Part shown: in pieces, positions 16,289 to 35,766 of the stretch
Position numbering within the stretch: position 1 is the first letter of the stretch
Layout of the letters: the number at the start of each line of letters is the position of its first letter
DNA from: Helicobacter cetorum MIT 00-7128
GTDB taxonomy: Bacteria > Campylobacterota > Campylobacteria > Campylobacterales > Helicobacteraceae
Assembly (NCBI RefSeq): GCF_000259255.1
Contig: NC_017737.1
Coordinates: 1,860,001-1,924,000, forward strand
Direction: 5' to 3'
Length of the DNA stretch: 64,000 nt
The notes under the pieces: model-generated
The model's input: only the letters and a program-made list of their open reading frames with translations
Told to the model about the DNA's origin: nothing
Databases searched by the model: none
Program-made: the position numbers and the translations under genes

Positions 16289-17056
16289 ATGCAAATTATA
16301 AACACACAATACACTCTCAATAATACGACTTTTAGAGAAAATTGCAAGGGTATTTTACAGAAAGATGGCATTATGATTTTGCCTCATTTCATAGAACCCC
16401 AAGTTTTAGAACAAATCAAGCAAGAGGCACTTGCCAAAGAACATCTCGCCTACTACACACAGAACACACATAATATTTACTTGCAAAAAAAGGATAATAA
16501 TTTTTCAGATTCACATATTCGCAACCTAGATTTGATGAGTGAAAAAGGTTGCATTACAGATAATTACATTAACTCTGACTCACCCTTAAGAGAGCTTTAT
16601 AATAGCTCTGATTTAAAAGATTTTTTAGCCTTTGTTTTAGAAGAGGAAAATCTCTATCCTTATGCAGATAAACTCTCTAGTATCAATATCCATTATGCCA
16701 AGGATAATCAAGGGCTTAATTGGCATTTTGATAATTCGTCATTTGCTGTTACCTTACTCATTCAAAAACCACTAGGTGGAGGGGAATTTTGCTTTGTCAA
16801 AGATGTGCGTGATTCTAAGCATGATGATATGGGATATGATTTAGCGCACAAAATTGTTTCTAGCACTTGGTCTTATCAAAGCCTTGGTCAAGATGAAGGC
16901 ACATTAGTGCTTTTTAGGGGGCGTGATAGTCTGCATAAGGTCAATAAAACAAAGGGCGAGGTGTGTCGTATTCTATGCGTGTTCGCATACAATAATGAGC
17001 CTAATATCTCATTGAGTCAAGAGGCTATGCAAACTTTTTATGGCAAAGTGGGTTAG
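16289..17056 (+). CDS. 2-oxoglutarate/Fe(II)-dependent oxygenase family protein
   Basis: The 255-residue protein shows the iron-binding facial triad HFD (about residues 145-147) and a distal His in GRDSLHKV (about 216). An Arg follows about nine residues later for 2-oxoglutarate, in VCRILCVFAY. The block LLIQKPLGGGEFCFVKDVRD and TLVLFRGRDSLH is typical of a soluble bacterial hydroxylase-like family. The intact Asp in HxD speaks against a halogenase, which has Gly or Ala there. There is a good GAGGAG site before ATG 16289. It stands alone after the DUF262 pair on the same strand, 125 bases downstream and behind a hairpin. Substrate unknown. Confidence 0.8.
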   Translation: MQIINTQYTLNNTTFRENCKGILQKDGIMILPHFIEPQVLEQIKQEALAKEHLAYYTQNTHNIYLQKKDNNFSDSHIRNLDLMSEKGCITDNYINSDSPLRELYNSSDLKDFLAFVLEEENLYPYADKLSSINIHYAKDNQGLNWHFDNSSFAVTLLIQKPLGGGEFCFVKDVRDSKHDDMGYDLAHKIVSSTWSYQSLGQDEGTLVLFRGRDSLHKVNKTKGEVCRILCVFAYNNEPNISLSQEAMQTFYGKVG

Positions 17057-17382
17057 ACACATTTTCTCATATCCATTTTATCACATTGATTGCCTTTAAT
17101 GTAGGGCTTGATTGCTACTTACTAGAAGTATTTTAGAGCCATTTCTATAACAATCAAACTTGCTCCTAGTGTTGAAATTTAAAATAACACTAAAACATTT
17201 CATTAAAACACTAAGCCAAGAAAATCATCTAAAGTATTTATTATGACCTTACAACTTATAGAAACAAAAAAGTATCATAATCTCTTAAATTATATATTTT
17301 AAAAAATGGTTTATCTTAAAGATATAGTCCTTAATGAGATTAAACAAAAAATATTAAATTTATTATCTGTAATAAAACGCTT
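17057..17382. other. Gene-free interval between the oxygenase and the PIN gene
   Basis: These 326 bases separate two convergent genes. I find no credible ORF, tRNA or strong hairpin with a T-run. The sequence is very AT-rich with several short A/T runs. Confidence 0.5.
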
Positions 17383-17832
17383 TTATTTTTCAAAATCTAT
17401 AAGCCCCTTAGGAGAAACACGAAAGATTTTAATACCCTTAACTTTATGAATAGATTTTGAGCTTTTAAGCTTTAAAATATCTTTACTCAAATTAAAATCA
17501 TTAGTAATCAAGCACAATTTATATTTGAGTCTCAATTTTGTAAAAAGGGTTTGAAAATCATTGTCAGCAAAACTACTATCAAATTCCATGTCTATTTCTA
17601 TTAAATCTGCTTTATCTAGTTCTACCAAAAACTTGTCTTTCAATTTGGGGTTTTTGTAATAGAGGTGCTTTGAAATCTCATTTTGGACAGATTTCAACAT
17701 AATTATTTTTCTCTTGTAAGCAATCATTTTGGGAGCAATTTCCCCAAAAGTTTTTTCGCTATCTTTTTGTATAAAGCTACAAGTATCAACAAATATCATA
17801 TAATCTTTTTCAATGACTTCTTCAAATTGCAT
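17383..17832 (-). CDS. PIN-domain protein (putative ribonuclease)
   Basis: The protein has the acidic residues of a PIN nuclease: FVDTCSF (Asp16), an SVQNEI helix (Glu52), FADNDF (Asp90/Asp92) and LITNDFNLSKD (Asp112, Asp118). Such domains cut RNA with Mg2+. I chose the ATG at 17832 (149 residues) over a TTG at 17859 because AGGGG lies a suitable distance before it. No antitoxin-like small gene is next to it on either side, so it is not an obvious VapBC pair. It is flanked on both sides by gene-free DNA, as if part of an eroded insertion. Target RNA unknown. Confidence 0.7.
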   Translation of the reverse strand: MQFEEVIEKDYMIFVDTCSFIQKDSEKTFGEIAPKMIAYKRKIIMLKSVQNEISKHLYYKNPKLKDKFLVELDKADLIEIDMEFDSSFADNDFQTLFTKLRLKYKLCLITNDFNLSKDILKLKSSKSIHKVKGIKIFRVSPKGLIDFEK

Positions 17833-18442
17833 ACTACAACCCCTATTTAAGTTTGGCAATAATCAATATAAAACTCATTAATATTATACCTAAACTTACT
17901 TTTTTAAATATAATAAAAAGTTATCTCTTACAATACTTATTGATTATCTCAAGTTTTTTTAAAATGTTGTAAAACTCCCTATTATTAGCTAACGAAATGA
18001 GAGCTAGTAATCAATTTATTTTTTAAAAGTGCTTAGCTACTAGCTCTTTATCAACCTAATTGCATTAAGCAATCACAAATCACTTAAGTATAAATGTATT
18101 GCGTATTTCAATGCGTGCGCTACCTATAGACATCTAGCGTAGTTCTACTTTATTTTTTATCGCCCATCATTTTCAGCTCTAACTTTTCTATGTTATAACA
18201 ATTTAATCCTTTTTGCCACCAAGAATACAAACTTAATTAAAAGGCTCTATCATTGCAAAGATTTTATAAAGCAAATAAGCACTAGAAACAAATGTTTTAA
18301 AAAACGCTTAGGCTTTTAAGCAACAACTCAATAATATATCAACTAAAAAAAGATTTAACAAGTTCAAAGAAAGTCTAATCAAAAGAAAAGATAACTACGC
18401 AAAAGTGTGTAGCAATATAAAAATCCCCCCTCCAAAAAAGAA
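17833..18442. other. Gene-free interval downstream of fusA
   Basis: About 610 bases without a credible coding frame. It contains a 10-bp inverted repeat, AGAGCTAGTA at 18000-18009 and TACTAGCTCT at 18048-18057, enclosing 38 bases. A weak hairpin near 18396-18414 may end the fusA transcript. No tRNA or known RNA family was recognised. Confidence 0.5.
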
Positions 18443-20521
18443 TTAACCCTTGCGCTTTTCTACAATTTCTTTAGCGATATTGCTAGGCACTTCGCCGTAA
18501 TGGTCAAATTCCATAGAGTAAGTCCCACGCCCTTGAGTAGCTGAGCGTAAATCAGTAGAATAGCCAAACATCTCAACCAATGGCACAAACGCATTGATAA
18601 TTTTCAAGCCCAATCTATCGTCCATAGAATTGATTTGACCTCTTCTTCTATTCAAATCACCAATCACATCACCCATATACTCTTCAGGAACTTCTACTTC
18701 CACCTTCATCATAGGCTCTAGTAAAACCGGATTAGCCGCACGACTTGCCTCTTTAAACGCCATAGAACCAGCGATTTTAAACGCCATTTCTGAAGAGTCC
18801 ACATCATGGTAGCTACCATCATAAAGAGTAACTTTAAAATCCACTACCGGATAACCCGCTAAAACACCATTTTGCATAGCCTCTTGGATACCCTTATCAA
18901 CAGCTGGAATATATTCTTTAGGAATCACACCGCCAGAAATTTCATTCACAAATTCATACCCACTGCCCGGCTCTTTAGGTTCAAGCTTAATGAATACATG
19001 CCCATATTGCCCACGACCACCGCTTTGTTTAGCGTATTTATGCTCTTTGCTTACGCTTGAGCGGATAGTCTCTCTAAAGGCAACTTGTGGTTGGCCGATT
19101 TCAGCCTCTACCTTAAACTCTCTTTTCAATCTGTCTACGATGATTTCTAAGTGCAACTCACCCATACCACCAATGAGAGTTTGTCCGGTCTCTTCTTGAG
19201 TCATCACTCTAAAGCTTGGGTCTTCTTCAGCAAGCTTTCCTAAAGCTACGCCCATTTTTTCTTGGTCAGCCTTAGTCTTAGGCTCTACAGCAATATGAAT
19301 TACAGGCTCAGGGAATTCCATTCTTTCTAAAACAACTGGGCTTTTTTCATCACAAAGAGTATCACCTGTTAGTGTATCTTTTAATCCTACAAACGCACAA
19401 ATCTCGCCCGCATAAACTTCCTTAATATCTTCTCTCTTGTTAGAGTGCATTTTAAGAAGTCTTCCCACACGCTCTTTCTTGTCTTTTGTAGAGTTATATA
19501 CATAGCTACCAGACTCTAGCTTACCACGATACACACGCACAAAAGTGAGTTGTCCCACAAAAGGGTCAGTCATAATTTTAAATGCTAAGCCAGCAAAATC
19601 GCCATTATCACTAGATTTAACAAAGACTTCTTCTTCATTCTTAGGGTCAATTCCTTTAATATCAGCAACTTCTGTAGGAGCTGGCAAATAATCAACTACT
19701 GCATCTAGTAAAGTTTGCACACCTTTGTTTTTAAAAGAAGAACCACAAAGCATAGGAATAAGATTCATGCTTAGACAACCTGCTTTGATACCCTTTTTAA
19801 TTTCCTCAATGCTTAATTCTTCACCGCCTAAGTATTTTTCCATTAAGGCTTCATCTTGCTCAGCAACAGATTCTACAAGCTTTTCTCTGTATTCCTTAGC
19901 TTTCTCTAATAAATCGCTAGGGATTTCTTCTATATCGTATTTTGCTCCCATTGCCTCGTTGTTCCAAACGATAGCTTTCATTTGCACTAAGTCAATAACA
20001 CCCTTAAAGGTATCCTCAGCACCAATAGGAATATTGATAGGCACAGGATTAGCCTTTAAGCGTTGCTTAATTTGATTTTCTACATTATAGAAATTTGCCC
20101 CAATCCTATCCATTTTATTGACAAATACGATTCTGGGCACGCCATATTTATTTGCTTGACGCCATACGGTCTCACTTTGAGGTTGCACGCCTCCAACAGA
20201 ACAGAACACTGAAACCGCACCATCTAACACACGCATAGAGCGTTCTACTTCAATGGTAAAATCCACGTGTCCCGGAGTGTCAATCAAGTTAATTTGATAA
20301 TCTTTCCAAAAACAAGTTGTTGCTGCAGAGGTAATGGTAATCCCTCTTTCTTTTTCTTGCTCCATCCAGTCCATTGTCGCAGCACCATCATGCACCTCGC
20401 CAATCTTATGGCTCACACCTGTATAGAATAAAATTCTCTCAGATGTAGTGGTTTTTCCGGCATCAATGTGAGCGGCGATACCAATATTTCTAATTCTATT
20501 TAATGGGGTTTTTCTAGACAT
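18443..20521 (-). CDS. fusA: Elongation factor G
   Basis: The GTPase that drives translocation on the ribosome. With the ATG at 20519-20521 the protein is 692 residues and begins [21 protein letters not shown] longer frame adds six residues, but TTGGAGTTAGA stands just before the inner ATG. G motifs are [17 protein letters not shown] and NKMD. Domain IV with [14 protein letters not shown] and the C-terminal domain are complete. It ends the str-type cluster rpsL-rpsG-fusA, 11 bases after rpsG. In contrast to E. coli, tufA is not next in line but lies upstream near the tRNAs. Confidence 0.97.
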   Translation of the reverse strand: MSRKTPLNRIRNIGIAAHIDAGKTTTSERILFYTGVSHKIGEVHDGAATMDWMEQEKERGITITSAATTCFWKDYQINLIDTPGHVDFTIEVERSMRVLDGAVSVFCSVGGVQPQSETVWRQANKYGVPRIVFVNKMDRIGANFYNVENQIKQRLKANPVPINIPIGAEDTFKGVIDLVQMKAIVWNNEAMGAKYDIEEIPSDLLEKAKEYREKLVESVAEQDEALMEKYLGGEELSIEEIKKGIKAGCLSMNLIPMLCGSSFKNKGVQTLLDAVVDYLPAPTEVADIKGIDPKNEEEVFVKSSDNGDFAGLAFKIMTDPFVGQLTFVRVYRGKLESGSYVYNSTKDKKERVGRLLKMHSNKREDIKEVYAGEICAFVGLKDTLTGDTLCDEKSPVVLERMEFPEPVIHIAVEPKTKADQEKMGVALGKLAEEDPSFRVMTQEETGQTLIGGMGELHLEIIVDRLKREFKVEAEIGQPQVAFRETIRSSVSKEHKYAKQSGGRGQYGHVFIKLEPKEPGSGYEFVNEISGGVIPKEYIPAVDKGIQEAMQNGVLAGYPVVDFKVTLYDGSYHDVDSSEMAFKIAGSMAFKEASRAANPVLLEPMMKVEVEVPEEYMGDVIGDLNRRRGQINSMDDRLGLKIINAFVPLVEMFGYSTDLRSATQGRGTYSMEFDHYGEVPSNIAKEIVEKRKG

Positions 20522-20532
20522 TCTAACTCCAA

Positions 20533-21012
<480 letters not shown>

Positions 21013-21402
21013 TTATTTCTTATCAGCAGATGCTTTAGCTTTTTTAGTTCCATATTTAGAGCGTGAAACTGTTCTCTTGCTTACTCCAGCAGTATCTAGA
21101 GCACCACGCACAATATGATACTTCACACCGGGAAGGTCTTTAACCCTACCGCCACGCACTAGCACAATAGAGTGCTCTTGCAAATTGTGTCCCTCACCTG
21201 GGATATAACTAATCACCTCAAACTTGCTAGTTAGGCGAACTTTAGCAACCTTTCTTAAAGCCGAGTTAGGCTTTTTAGGGGTTGTAGTATAAACTCTAGT
21301 GCAAACGCCTCTTCTTTGAGGGCATTCCACTAACGCAGGTGATTTAGTTTTTTTAACCACCTTTTTCCTTTCTTTTCTAATCAACTGATTGATAGTAGGC
21401 AC
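21013..21402 (-). CDS. rpsL: 30S ribosomal protein S12
   Basis: S12 guards decoding accuracy at the A site. The gene starts with GTG at 21400-21402 after TAAGGAAAAATA and gives 129 residues ([12 protein letters not shown]). The two loops where streptomycin-resistance changes occur are wild-type: [19 protein letters not shown] and [16 protein letters not shown]. It is first in the rpsL-rpsG-fusA group and follows rpoBC by 94 bases. Confidence 0.97.
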   Translation of the reverse strand: MPTINQLIRKERKKVVKKTKSPALVECPQRRGVCTRVYTTTPKKPNSALRKVAKVRLTSKFEVISYIPGEGHNLQEHSIVLVRGGRVKDLPGVKYHIVRGALDTAGVSKRTVSRSKYGTKKAKASADKK

Positions 21403-21496
21403 TATTTTTCCTTATTCTTAAAATTTCAAACTACGAGTTGTCTCATTCTACCCTAAAATTTCTTTTAGAAATCTTAGGTTAGCTAATTTTTTTTAT

Positions 21497-30184
<8,688 letters not shown>

Positions 30185-30421
30185 TTATCAAAAATCTTGA
30201 ATTATATCTAATGCGTTTTAATTTAAATTAAGTAAGCATTGCAAAAGAATTTTATTTGAACTTTAATGATAGCTCTACAACGACGAAAATTAAAGACCAA
30301 AACCCGTCTGCAATACTAACCACTTAAGCCATATGCCCATAAAACAAAATTATGGAGCAAAATTACTTGCCATAAAGAGGCAAAGGAAAGACTCAATATA
30401 AGTCTCTCCAAAATATCTAGG

Positions 30422-30799
30422 TTACTTTACTTCAACCTTAGCGCCTACTTCTTCAAGTTTCTTCTTGATAGATTCAGCCTCTTCTTTATTTACGCCCTCT
30501 TTAAGAACATGAGGAGTCTTTTCTGTAGCCTCTTTAGCTTCTTTTAAGCCAAGACCAGTGATTTCACGCACTACTTTAATCACCTTAATCTTTTCAGCAC
30601 CACTATCAGCTAAGATTACATTAAAGTCGGTTTTTTCTTCGCTCTCAGCACCAGCGCCACCAGCTACAGCACCACCAGCTACAACTGTTGGAGTTGCGCT
30701 TACGCCGAATTTTTCTTCAAACATTTTTACTAATTCAGAAAGCTCTAAAACACTTAATGAACCAATGTATTCTAACACTTCTTCTTTTGAAATTGCCAT
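30422..30799 (-). CDS. rplL: 50S ribosomal protein L7/L12
   Basis: The flexible stalk protein that recruits translation GTPases. It has 125 residues with an N-terminal dimer helix ([20 protein letters not shown]), an Ala/Gly hinge near residues 42-52, and the C-terminal domain with [15 protein letters not shown]. It lies 43 bases downstream of rplJ, the standard pair, since L10 carries L12 dimers. High expression is expected. Confidence 0.97.
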   Translation of the reverse strand: MAISKEEVLEYIGSLSVLELSELVKMFEEKFGVSATPTVVAGGAVAGGAGAESEEKTDFNVILADSGAEKIKVIKVVREITGLGLKEAKEATEKTPHVLKEGVNKEEAESIKKKLEEVGAKVEVK

Positions 30800-30842
30800 A
30801 ATTTAATCCTTCAAATATTTTTAATCAAACCCTATAATAAGG

Positions 30843-31328
30843 TTATTGATTTTCTTCTTTAGCTTTACGCAAATTGTCTAACCCAGTAACAAAGTAGCGT
30901 GTTGGAGCTGTCCAAACAGAAAGTAACATTCCCATAAGCTCTTCTTTACTTGGAAGTTTTGAAACCGCTTCCACATGAGAAACACTAACACTCTCTTTGT
31001 CAAATAAACCAGCTTTTAAGGCAAAATAGTCTTTATGCTCTTTTTGGAAAGCGAATACCAATTTTGCAAGAGCGATTTGATCATCTCCCCACAAAAATAC
31101 ATTGGTTTCTTTCAAGTCCAAATGAACACAACCAGCTTCTTTCATGGCAATATGGGCAAGAGTATTTTTAATTACTTGCACCTTAATGCCTTGAACACGA
31201 GCTTTGTTTCTTAAAACTTCTAGCTTGCTAACACTTAAACCCTTATAATCGCATACTAAAAGAGCTTGTGCATTAGAAAACTCTGCTTTTAAACTGGCTA
31301 CTAACTCTATTTTATGTTGTTTTTGCAT
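30843..31328 (-). CDS. rplJ: 50S ribosomal protein L10
   Basis: Base of the ribosomal stalk, binding 23S rRNA and the L7/L12 dimers through its C-terminal helix. Its 161 residues start [20 protein letters not shown] and include the conserved core ([28 protein letters not shown]). AAAGGAGGAAAA lies before the ATG. The 109-base leader after rplA may hold an L10 autoregulatory site, as in other bacteria. Confidence 0.96.
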   Translation of the reverse strand: MQKQHKIELVASLKAEFSNAQALLVCDYKGLSVSKLEVLRNKARVQGIKVQVIKNTLAHIAMKEAGCVHLDLKETNVFLWGDDQIALAKLVFAFQKEHKDYFALKAGLFDKESVSVSHVEAVSKLPSKEELMGMLLSVWTAPTRYFVTGLDNLRKAKEENQ

Positions 31329-31437
31329 TTTTCCTCCTTTCTAGACTAGACCTCTGCAAGGCTACCTCTAACAAGATAAATCAAGTTTTCTATAAAAACC
31401 CTTACGATCTTCAGCCTAAGATAAAGCAACCTCTAGG
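31329..31437 (-). promoter_or_regulatory. Possible L10 (rplJ) leader
   Basis: The untranslated stretch between rplA and rplJ can form a CCTA/TAGG-closed stem just after the rplA stop and contains related segments (CCTAGAGGTTGC and GCAGAGGTCTAG). In many bacteria L10 represses its own message through such a leader. Position and partial pairing are the only evidence; I could not confirm the family consensus. Confidence 0.3.
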
Positions 31438-32142
31438 CTACTTAATATCCATTAATTCTTGAGCATCTAGCTTAATTGAAGGCGACATAGTGAGTGATAA
31501 AGCACCATTCCTAATATACTTACCCTTAGCACTGCTAGGCTTTAAGCGGTTAACCGTTCTCATCAACTCAAACATGTTTTCTCTAATCTTATCTTCTGAA
31601 AAACTCGCCTTACCAATAGGAGCATGAATATTGCCCTTTTTATCCACTCTAAAGTTTACTTGACCACTTTTAGCATTGCTTACAGCCTTAGCAATATCCA
31701 TAGTAACAGTTCCGGTTTTTGGATTTGGCATCAAACCTTTAGGGCCTAAAATTCTACCGACTTTACCCACAACGGCCATCATATCAGGTGTTGCAATAAC
31801 CATGTCAAAATCAATGCGACCATTTTTAATTTCTTCAGCTAAATCATCGCCACCAACTACATCAGCACCAGCATTTTTAGCCTCATCTTGCTTGATATCT
31901 TTTGCAAAAACAGCTACTCTTACTTTCTTTCCTGTTCCATGAGGAAGCACTACGGCACCACGAACCATTTGGTCAGCATGTCTTGGGTCTACACCTAGTC
32001 TCAATGCTACTTCTACGGTTTCATCAAACTTTGCTGAAGCAAGAGATTTCACTAAGCCAACACCTTGCTCTACATCATAAACTTTGTCATTTTCAATTTT
32101 AGAAAAAAGTTTCTCTAACCTCTTAAATACTTTCTTTGCCAT
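31438..32142 (-). CDS. rplA: 50S ribosomal protein L1
   Basis: L1 forms the mobile stalk at the E site. The ATG at 32140-32142 gives 234 residues starting [17 protein letters not shown] one codon upstream would lengthen the frame, but the AAGGA site fits the ATG. Conserved L1 blocks are visible: [21 protein letters not shown] split across residues 48-68 and [15 protein letters not shown]. It lies 52 bases after rplK, the usual rplK-rplA pair. Confidence 0.97.
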   Translation of the reverse strand: MAKKVFKRLEKLFSKIENDKVYDVEQGVGLVKSLASAKFDETVEVALRLGVDPRHADQMVRGAVVLPHGTGKKVRVAVFAKDIKQDEAKNAGADVVGGDDLAEEIKNGRIDFDMVIATPDMMAVVGKVGRILGPKGLMPNPKTGTVTMDIAKAVSNAKSGQVNFRVDKKGNIHAPIGKASFSEDKIRENMFELMRTVNRLKPSSAKGKYIRNGALSLTMSPSIKLDAQELMDIK

Positions 32143-32194
32143 CAAATTATCCTTAAAAATTTCTTACTCAATCACCAAATATAATTTTAGAGAA

Positions 32195-32620
32195 TTAGTC
32201 TACAACCTCTACACCCATACTTCTAGCACTACCCATGACAATCTTCTTTGCTGCTTCCATTGTAGTAGTGTTTAAATCTTCCATTTTTAATTGAGCAATC
32301 TCTTCCACTTGCTTATGCGTGAGTTTTGCAATCTTGTTTTTGAGCGGATTGTCAGAACCCTTTTCAATTCCTGAAGCTTTTTTTATCAAATCAGTTACTG
32401 GGGGCTTTTTGGTAATAAATGTAAAGCTCTTATCTTGATAAACGGTTATAATAACTGGAATATTAAAACTTCCCATGTCCTTAGTCTTCTCATTAAATGC
32501 CTTACAAAATTCCATAATATTAACACCTCTTTGACCTAGAGCAGGACCAACTGGTGGTGATGGATTTGCCTTACCTGCAGGAATTTGAAGTTTGATTTCT
32601 CCGACTACTTTCTTAGCCAT
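32195..32620 (-). CDS. rplK: 50S ribosomal protein L11
   Basis: L11 binds the GTPase-associated centre of 23S rRNA. Its 141 residues have the canonical N-terminal domain ([20 protein letters not shown]) and the C-terminal rRNA-binding domain ([10 protein letters not shown] at the end). AAGGAGATATT precedes the ATG. It is 17 bases downstream of nusG, the conserved secE-nusG-rplK order. Confidence 0.97.
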   Translation of the reverse strand: MAKKVVGEIKLQIPAGKANPSPPVGPALGQRGVNIMEFCKAFNEKTKDMGSFNIPVIITVYQDKSFTFITKKPPVTDLIKKASGIEKGSDNPLKNKIAKLTHKQVEEIAQLKMEDLNTTTMEAAKKIVMGSARSMGVEVVD

Positions 32621-32637
32621 AATATCTCCTTAAAATG

Positions 32638-33165
32638 TTATATAATTTTTTCTACTTGCGAATGCAAAATCTCTATTGGGGTATTTCTACCAAAAATAGA
32701 AACATTTAACTTGAGCTTGCGATGTTCAATATCATATTCCTCAACCGTAGCGGTAAAGTTCGCAAAAGGCCCCTCAACAACACGAACCACTTCCCCTTGC
32801 TCAAAAAAGACTTTTGGCTTAGGCGCTGCACGATTGTGCATTTTTTCTAAAATATGCCCAATATCGGCATCGTTCAAGGGAGTAGGTTTTTTGTTTTCTC
32901 CAATGAAACGACTCACTCTTGGCAAAGATTGTATCTTGTGCCACAAAACAGTATCTAAATCTACTTTAATAAAAACATACCCCGGATAAAGACTGCGCTC
33001 TGTTACTTTGGTCTTACCTTTTTTAGAAGCTTCAATGATATCCTCAGTAGGCACGATAATCTCTTGGATTCTATCTTTCATGTTGTTATCGCTTACTAGA
33101 TTTTCAATCGCTTTTTTGACAGCTTGCTCACTTCCTGAGTAAGTTTGTATGGCATACCAATCCAT
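32638..33165 (-). CDS. nusG: Transcription antitermination protein NusG
   Basis: NusG binds RNA polymerase and connects it with Rho and the ribosome. The 175-residue protein has the NGN domain (MDWYAIQTYSGSEQAVKKAI; LYPGYVFIKVDLD) and a C-terminal KOW domain (FFEQGEVVRVVEGPFANFTA). It follows secE by 32 bases. Nothing unusual. Confidence 0.97.
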   Translation of the reverse strand: MDWYAIQTYSGSEQAVKKAIENLVSDNNMKDRIQEIIVPTEDIIEASKKGKTKVTERSLYPGYVFIKVDLDTVLWHKIQSLPRVSRFIGENKKPTPLNDADIGHILEKMHNRAAPKPKVFFEQGEVVRVVEGPFANFTATVEEYDIEHRKLKLNVSIFGRNTPIEILHSQVEKII

Positions 33166-33197
33166 TGCAATTCTCCTTATCTAAAAGCCACCATCTT

Positions 33198-33377
33198 TTA
33201 CAAGATGCTAGACACAAAAGCCCCTAGAGCAAAATCTAACAACGCTAAAAATAGCGTAATAATGCTCACTACCACTAATACAGAAATAAACGCATTGCGT
33301 ATCTGTTCCTTAATAGGGAATATTACTTTAGAAAGCTCTTCCCTAGCTAATCTATATTGCATAAGCCATTTGCTCAT
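33198..33377 (-). CDS. secE: Protein translocase subunit SecE
   Basis: I translated this short gene by hand: ATG at 33375-33377, stop TAA at 33198-33200, 59 residues starting MSKWLMQYRLAREELSKVIF. It has the SecE layout: an amphipathic helix with the EELSKV.FP motif, then a single membrane helix (VLVVVSIITLFLALLDFALG). SecE clamps SecY in the inner-membrane export channel. It sits directly before nusG, as in most bacteria. Confidence 0.93.
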   Translation of the reverse strand: MSKWLMQYRLAREELSKVIFPIKEQIRNAFISVLVVVSIITLFLALLDFALGAFVSSIL

Positions 33378-33511
33378 GGGTTCTCTCGCCTTTATCTTGC
33401 ATACTAATGAACTTTAAATTTTATCTTAAAAAACTTAAATTAAAATTAAACCAAAGGAATTTCGGTCAAAATTAGACCTAATAGTGCGGTAATTTAAAAG
33501 GTTGGTATCTA

Positions 33512-33587
33512 TGGCAGGCCAGGAGGGACTCGAACCCCCAACAACCGGTTTTGGAGACCGACGCTCTACCATTGGAGCTACTGACCT
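33512..33587 (-). tRNA. tRNA-Trp (CCA)
   Basis: A 76-base cloverleaf with encoded CCA. The acceptor stem pairs AGGTCAG with CTGGCCT. The anticodon loop CTCCAAA gives CCA, reading UGG. The T arm contains GGTTCGAGTCC. It lies between rpmG and secE, the same place as in H. pylori. Confidence 0.96.
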
Positions 33588-33624
33588 AATAAAATCTAAT
33601 TAAAACCCCCTCCTTAATAGAAAA

Positions 33625-33783
33625 TTAGCTCTTTAACTTCACTTCTTTATGAAGAGTATGCTTATTTTCTCTAGGGCAGAATTTCTTAAGCTCCAGTTTT
33701 TCTGTATTAGTTTTAGCATTCTTAGTTGTGCTGTAATTAATATCTTCACAATCAGAACACTTCAACCCTATCTTAACTTTCAT
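33625..33783 (-). CDS. rpmG: 50S ribosomal protein L33
   Basis: A 52-residue protein translated by hand from ATG 33781-33783 to TAA 33625-33627. It starts [20 protein letters not shown] and ends [12 protein letters not shown]. One CxxC pair (CSDC) is kept, while the second pair found in zinc-binding L33 is reduced to a single Cys (FCPREN), an intermediate form. It lies between tufA and tRNA-Trp and is transcribed with them. Confidence 0.95.
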   Translation of the reverse strand: MKVKIGLKCSDCEDINYSTTKNAKTNTEKLELKKFCPRENKHTLHKEVKLKS

Positions 33784-33821
33784 AGCGACTCTTTTCTAAT
33801 TCGTATTCTTACAGAGCAAGA

Positions 33822-35021
33822 TTACTCAATAATCTTGCTTACTACGCCAGCGCCAACAGTTCTTCCACCCTCACGAATTGCAAACTTTGTTCCCAACTCT
33901 AGAGCAATAGAACTAATCAATTCTACTGTGATTTTTACATTATCACCAGGCATAACCATTTCTACACCTTCAGGAAGTGTGATAGAGCCAGTTACATCAG
34001 TTGTGCGCACATAGAACTGAGGACGATAGTTTGTAAAGAAAGGAGTGTGTCTTCCACCTTCATCTTTAGAAAGAACATAAATCTCGCCTTCAAACTTCTT
34101 GTGTGGAGTGATAGAGCCCGGCTTACAAAGAACCATACCACGCTCTACTTCTTCTTTCTTTGTTCCTCTTAAAAGCACGCCGACATTATCGCCTGCCTCA
34201 CCTTTGTCTAGCTCTTTCCTAAACATTTCTACACCTGTTACGGTAGTCTTTTGTGTGTCTCTAATACCAACGATTTCTACTTCATCGCCTACTTTTACCA
34301 CACCTCTTTCAATTCTACCTGTAACAACAGTTCCTCTACCTGCGATTGAGAATACATCTTCAACAGGCATTAAGAAAGTTTTTTCAGTGTCTCTCTCTGG
34401 AGTAGGAATATAAGCATCTACTTCAGCCATAAGTTTAAGAACTTTTTCGCTCCACTCACCAACATTACCAGTCTTAGCTTCTTCTAAAGCTTTTAAAGCT
34501 GAACCAGCCACGATAGGTGTGTCATCGCCGGGGAATTCATAAGCGCTTAACAACTCACGCACTTCCATTTCTACAAGCTCTAGTAACTCTTGGTCATCAA
34601 CCATATCCTGCTTGTTTAAGAAAACAACGATGTGAGGCACGCCAACTTGACGAGATAATAAGATATGCTCTCTAGTTTGAGGCATAGGACCATCTGCCGC
34701 AGAAACAACTAAGATTGCTCCGTCCATTTGTGCTGCACCTGTAATCATATTCTTTACATAGTCAGCGTGTCCGGGACAATCCACATGCGCATAGTGTCTA
34801 TTCTCTGTCTCATACTCAATATGAGAGGTTGCAATTGTAATCCCTCTTTCTTTTTCTTCAGGGGCATTATCAATATTGTCGTAGTCTTTCATCTCTGCAA
34901 GACCTTTTAAAGAAAGCACTGCAGAAATAGCCGCACTCAAAGTGGTTTTGCCATGGTCAACATGCCCAATAGTTCCGATATTGACATGTGGCTTGGTTCT
35001 ATTAAACTTCTCTTTTGCCAT
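33822..35021 (-). CDS. tuf: Elongation factor Tu
   Basis: EF-Tu delivers aminoacyl-tRNA to the ribosome. The ATG at 35019-35021, preceded by TAAGGAGAAAAACACAA, gives 399 residues beginning [20 protein letters not shown]. An upstream in-frame start would add 17 residues without a good site. G motifs are [17 protein letters not shown] and NKQD. The C-terminal barrel is complete ([28 protein letters not shown]). It follows four tRNAs, an old and common tufB-like arrangement. Confidence 0.98.
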   Translation of the reverse strand: MAKEKFNRTKPHVNIGTIGHVDHGKTTLSAAISAVLSLKGLAEMKDYDNIDNAPEEKERGITIATSHIEYETENRHYAHVDCPGHADYVKNMITGAAQMDGAILVVSAADGPMPQTREHILLSRQVGVPHIVVFLNKQDMVDDQELLELVEMEVRELLSAYEFPGDDTPIVAGSALKALEEAKTGNVGEWSEKVLKLMAEVDAYIPTPERDTEKTFLMPVEDVFSIAGRGTVVTGRIERGVVKVGDEVEIVGIRDTQKTTVTGVEMFRKELDKGEAGDNVGVLLRGTKKEEVERGMVLCKPGSITPHKKFEGEIYVLSKDEGGRHTPFFTNYRPQFYVRTTDVTGSITLPEGVEMVMPGDNVKITVELISSIALELGTKFAIREGGRTVGAGVVSKIIE

Positions 35022-35147
35022 TTGTGTTTTTCTCCTTAAAATTTTAATGGACTTTGATAAATAGCTTTGCAAAATCCCTCATGCCCATACCATTTTCAAT
35101 AAGGACATTTTAAATTGTTTTTATCACCATTCAAGAGATTATAAAAC

Positions 35148-35222
<75 letters not shown>

Positions 35223-35248
35223 GTCTCAAAAATACTTTCCCATAATTA

Positions 35249-35325
35249 TGGAGCGGGAAACGGGGCTCGAACCCGCGACCCTCAGCTTGGAAGGCTGATG
35301 CTCTAGCCAACTGAGCTATTCCCGC
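35249..35325 (-). tRNA. tRNA-Gly (TCC)
   Basis: A 77-base cloverleaf with encoded CCA, acceptor GCGGGAA paired to TTCCCGC, and anticodon loop CTTCCAA giving TCC, which reads GGA/GGG. Confidence 0.96.
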
Positions 35326-35339
35326 ATCATTTAAATAAA

Positions 35340-35424
<85 letters not shown>

Positions 35425-35454
35425 AAAAATTTCAAAAAATCACTAATCATAAAA

Positions 35455-35530
35455 TGGAGCTGGCTAAGGGACTTGAACCCCCGACCTGCTGCTTACAAGG
35501 CAGCTGCTCTACCAACTGAGCTAAGCCAGC
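35455..35530 (-). tRNA. tRNA-Thr (TGT)
   Basis: A 76-base cloverleaf with encoded CCA. The acceptor stem is GCTGGCT/AGCCAGC and the anticodon loop CTTGTAA gives TGT, reading ACA/ACG. It is the first tRNA of the group, directly after the promoter at 35558-35563. Confidence 0.96.
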
Positions 35531-35557
35531 ACCTAAAAATTATGATTAAGACTTGGC

Positions 35558-35563
35558 ATTATA
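35558..35563 (-). promoter_or_regulatory. -10 box of the tRNA-tuf transcript
   Basis: On the minus strand a TATAAT (in GGATATAATGCC) lies 28 bases before tRNA-Thr(TGT). It is well placed to start the tRNA-tuf-rpmG transcript. Confidence 0.65.
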
Positions 35564-35766
35564 TCCACTTTGATTCATAAATGTCAAGATAAAGACAAGA
35601 AAAACAAAAATAATTTTATTAAATTACCCCTTACCACTGCCTAAACAATAAAAAATTCACAGCAAATTTAATATTGGATATGAGTTGAATATTTTAAAAT
35701 TAAGCTTTGTTATTGTATTCTTTAGAAAAAGTGTTTTTGTATAAAAAACCTTGATTTATGCGTTAA

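Noticed and set aside
16289-17056. Halogenase assignment for the oxygenase
   Set aside because: The iron motif is HFD with an intact Asp; radical halogenases have Gly or Ala there.
35019-35072. Seventeen extra residues before EF-Tu
   Set aside because: EF-Tu proteins begin MAKEKF; a strong AAGGAG precedes that ATG and nothing suitable precedes the longer start.
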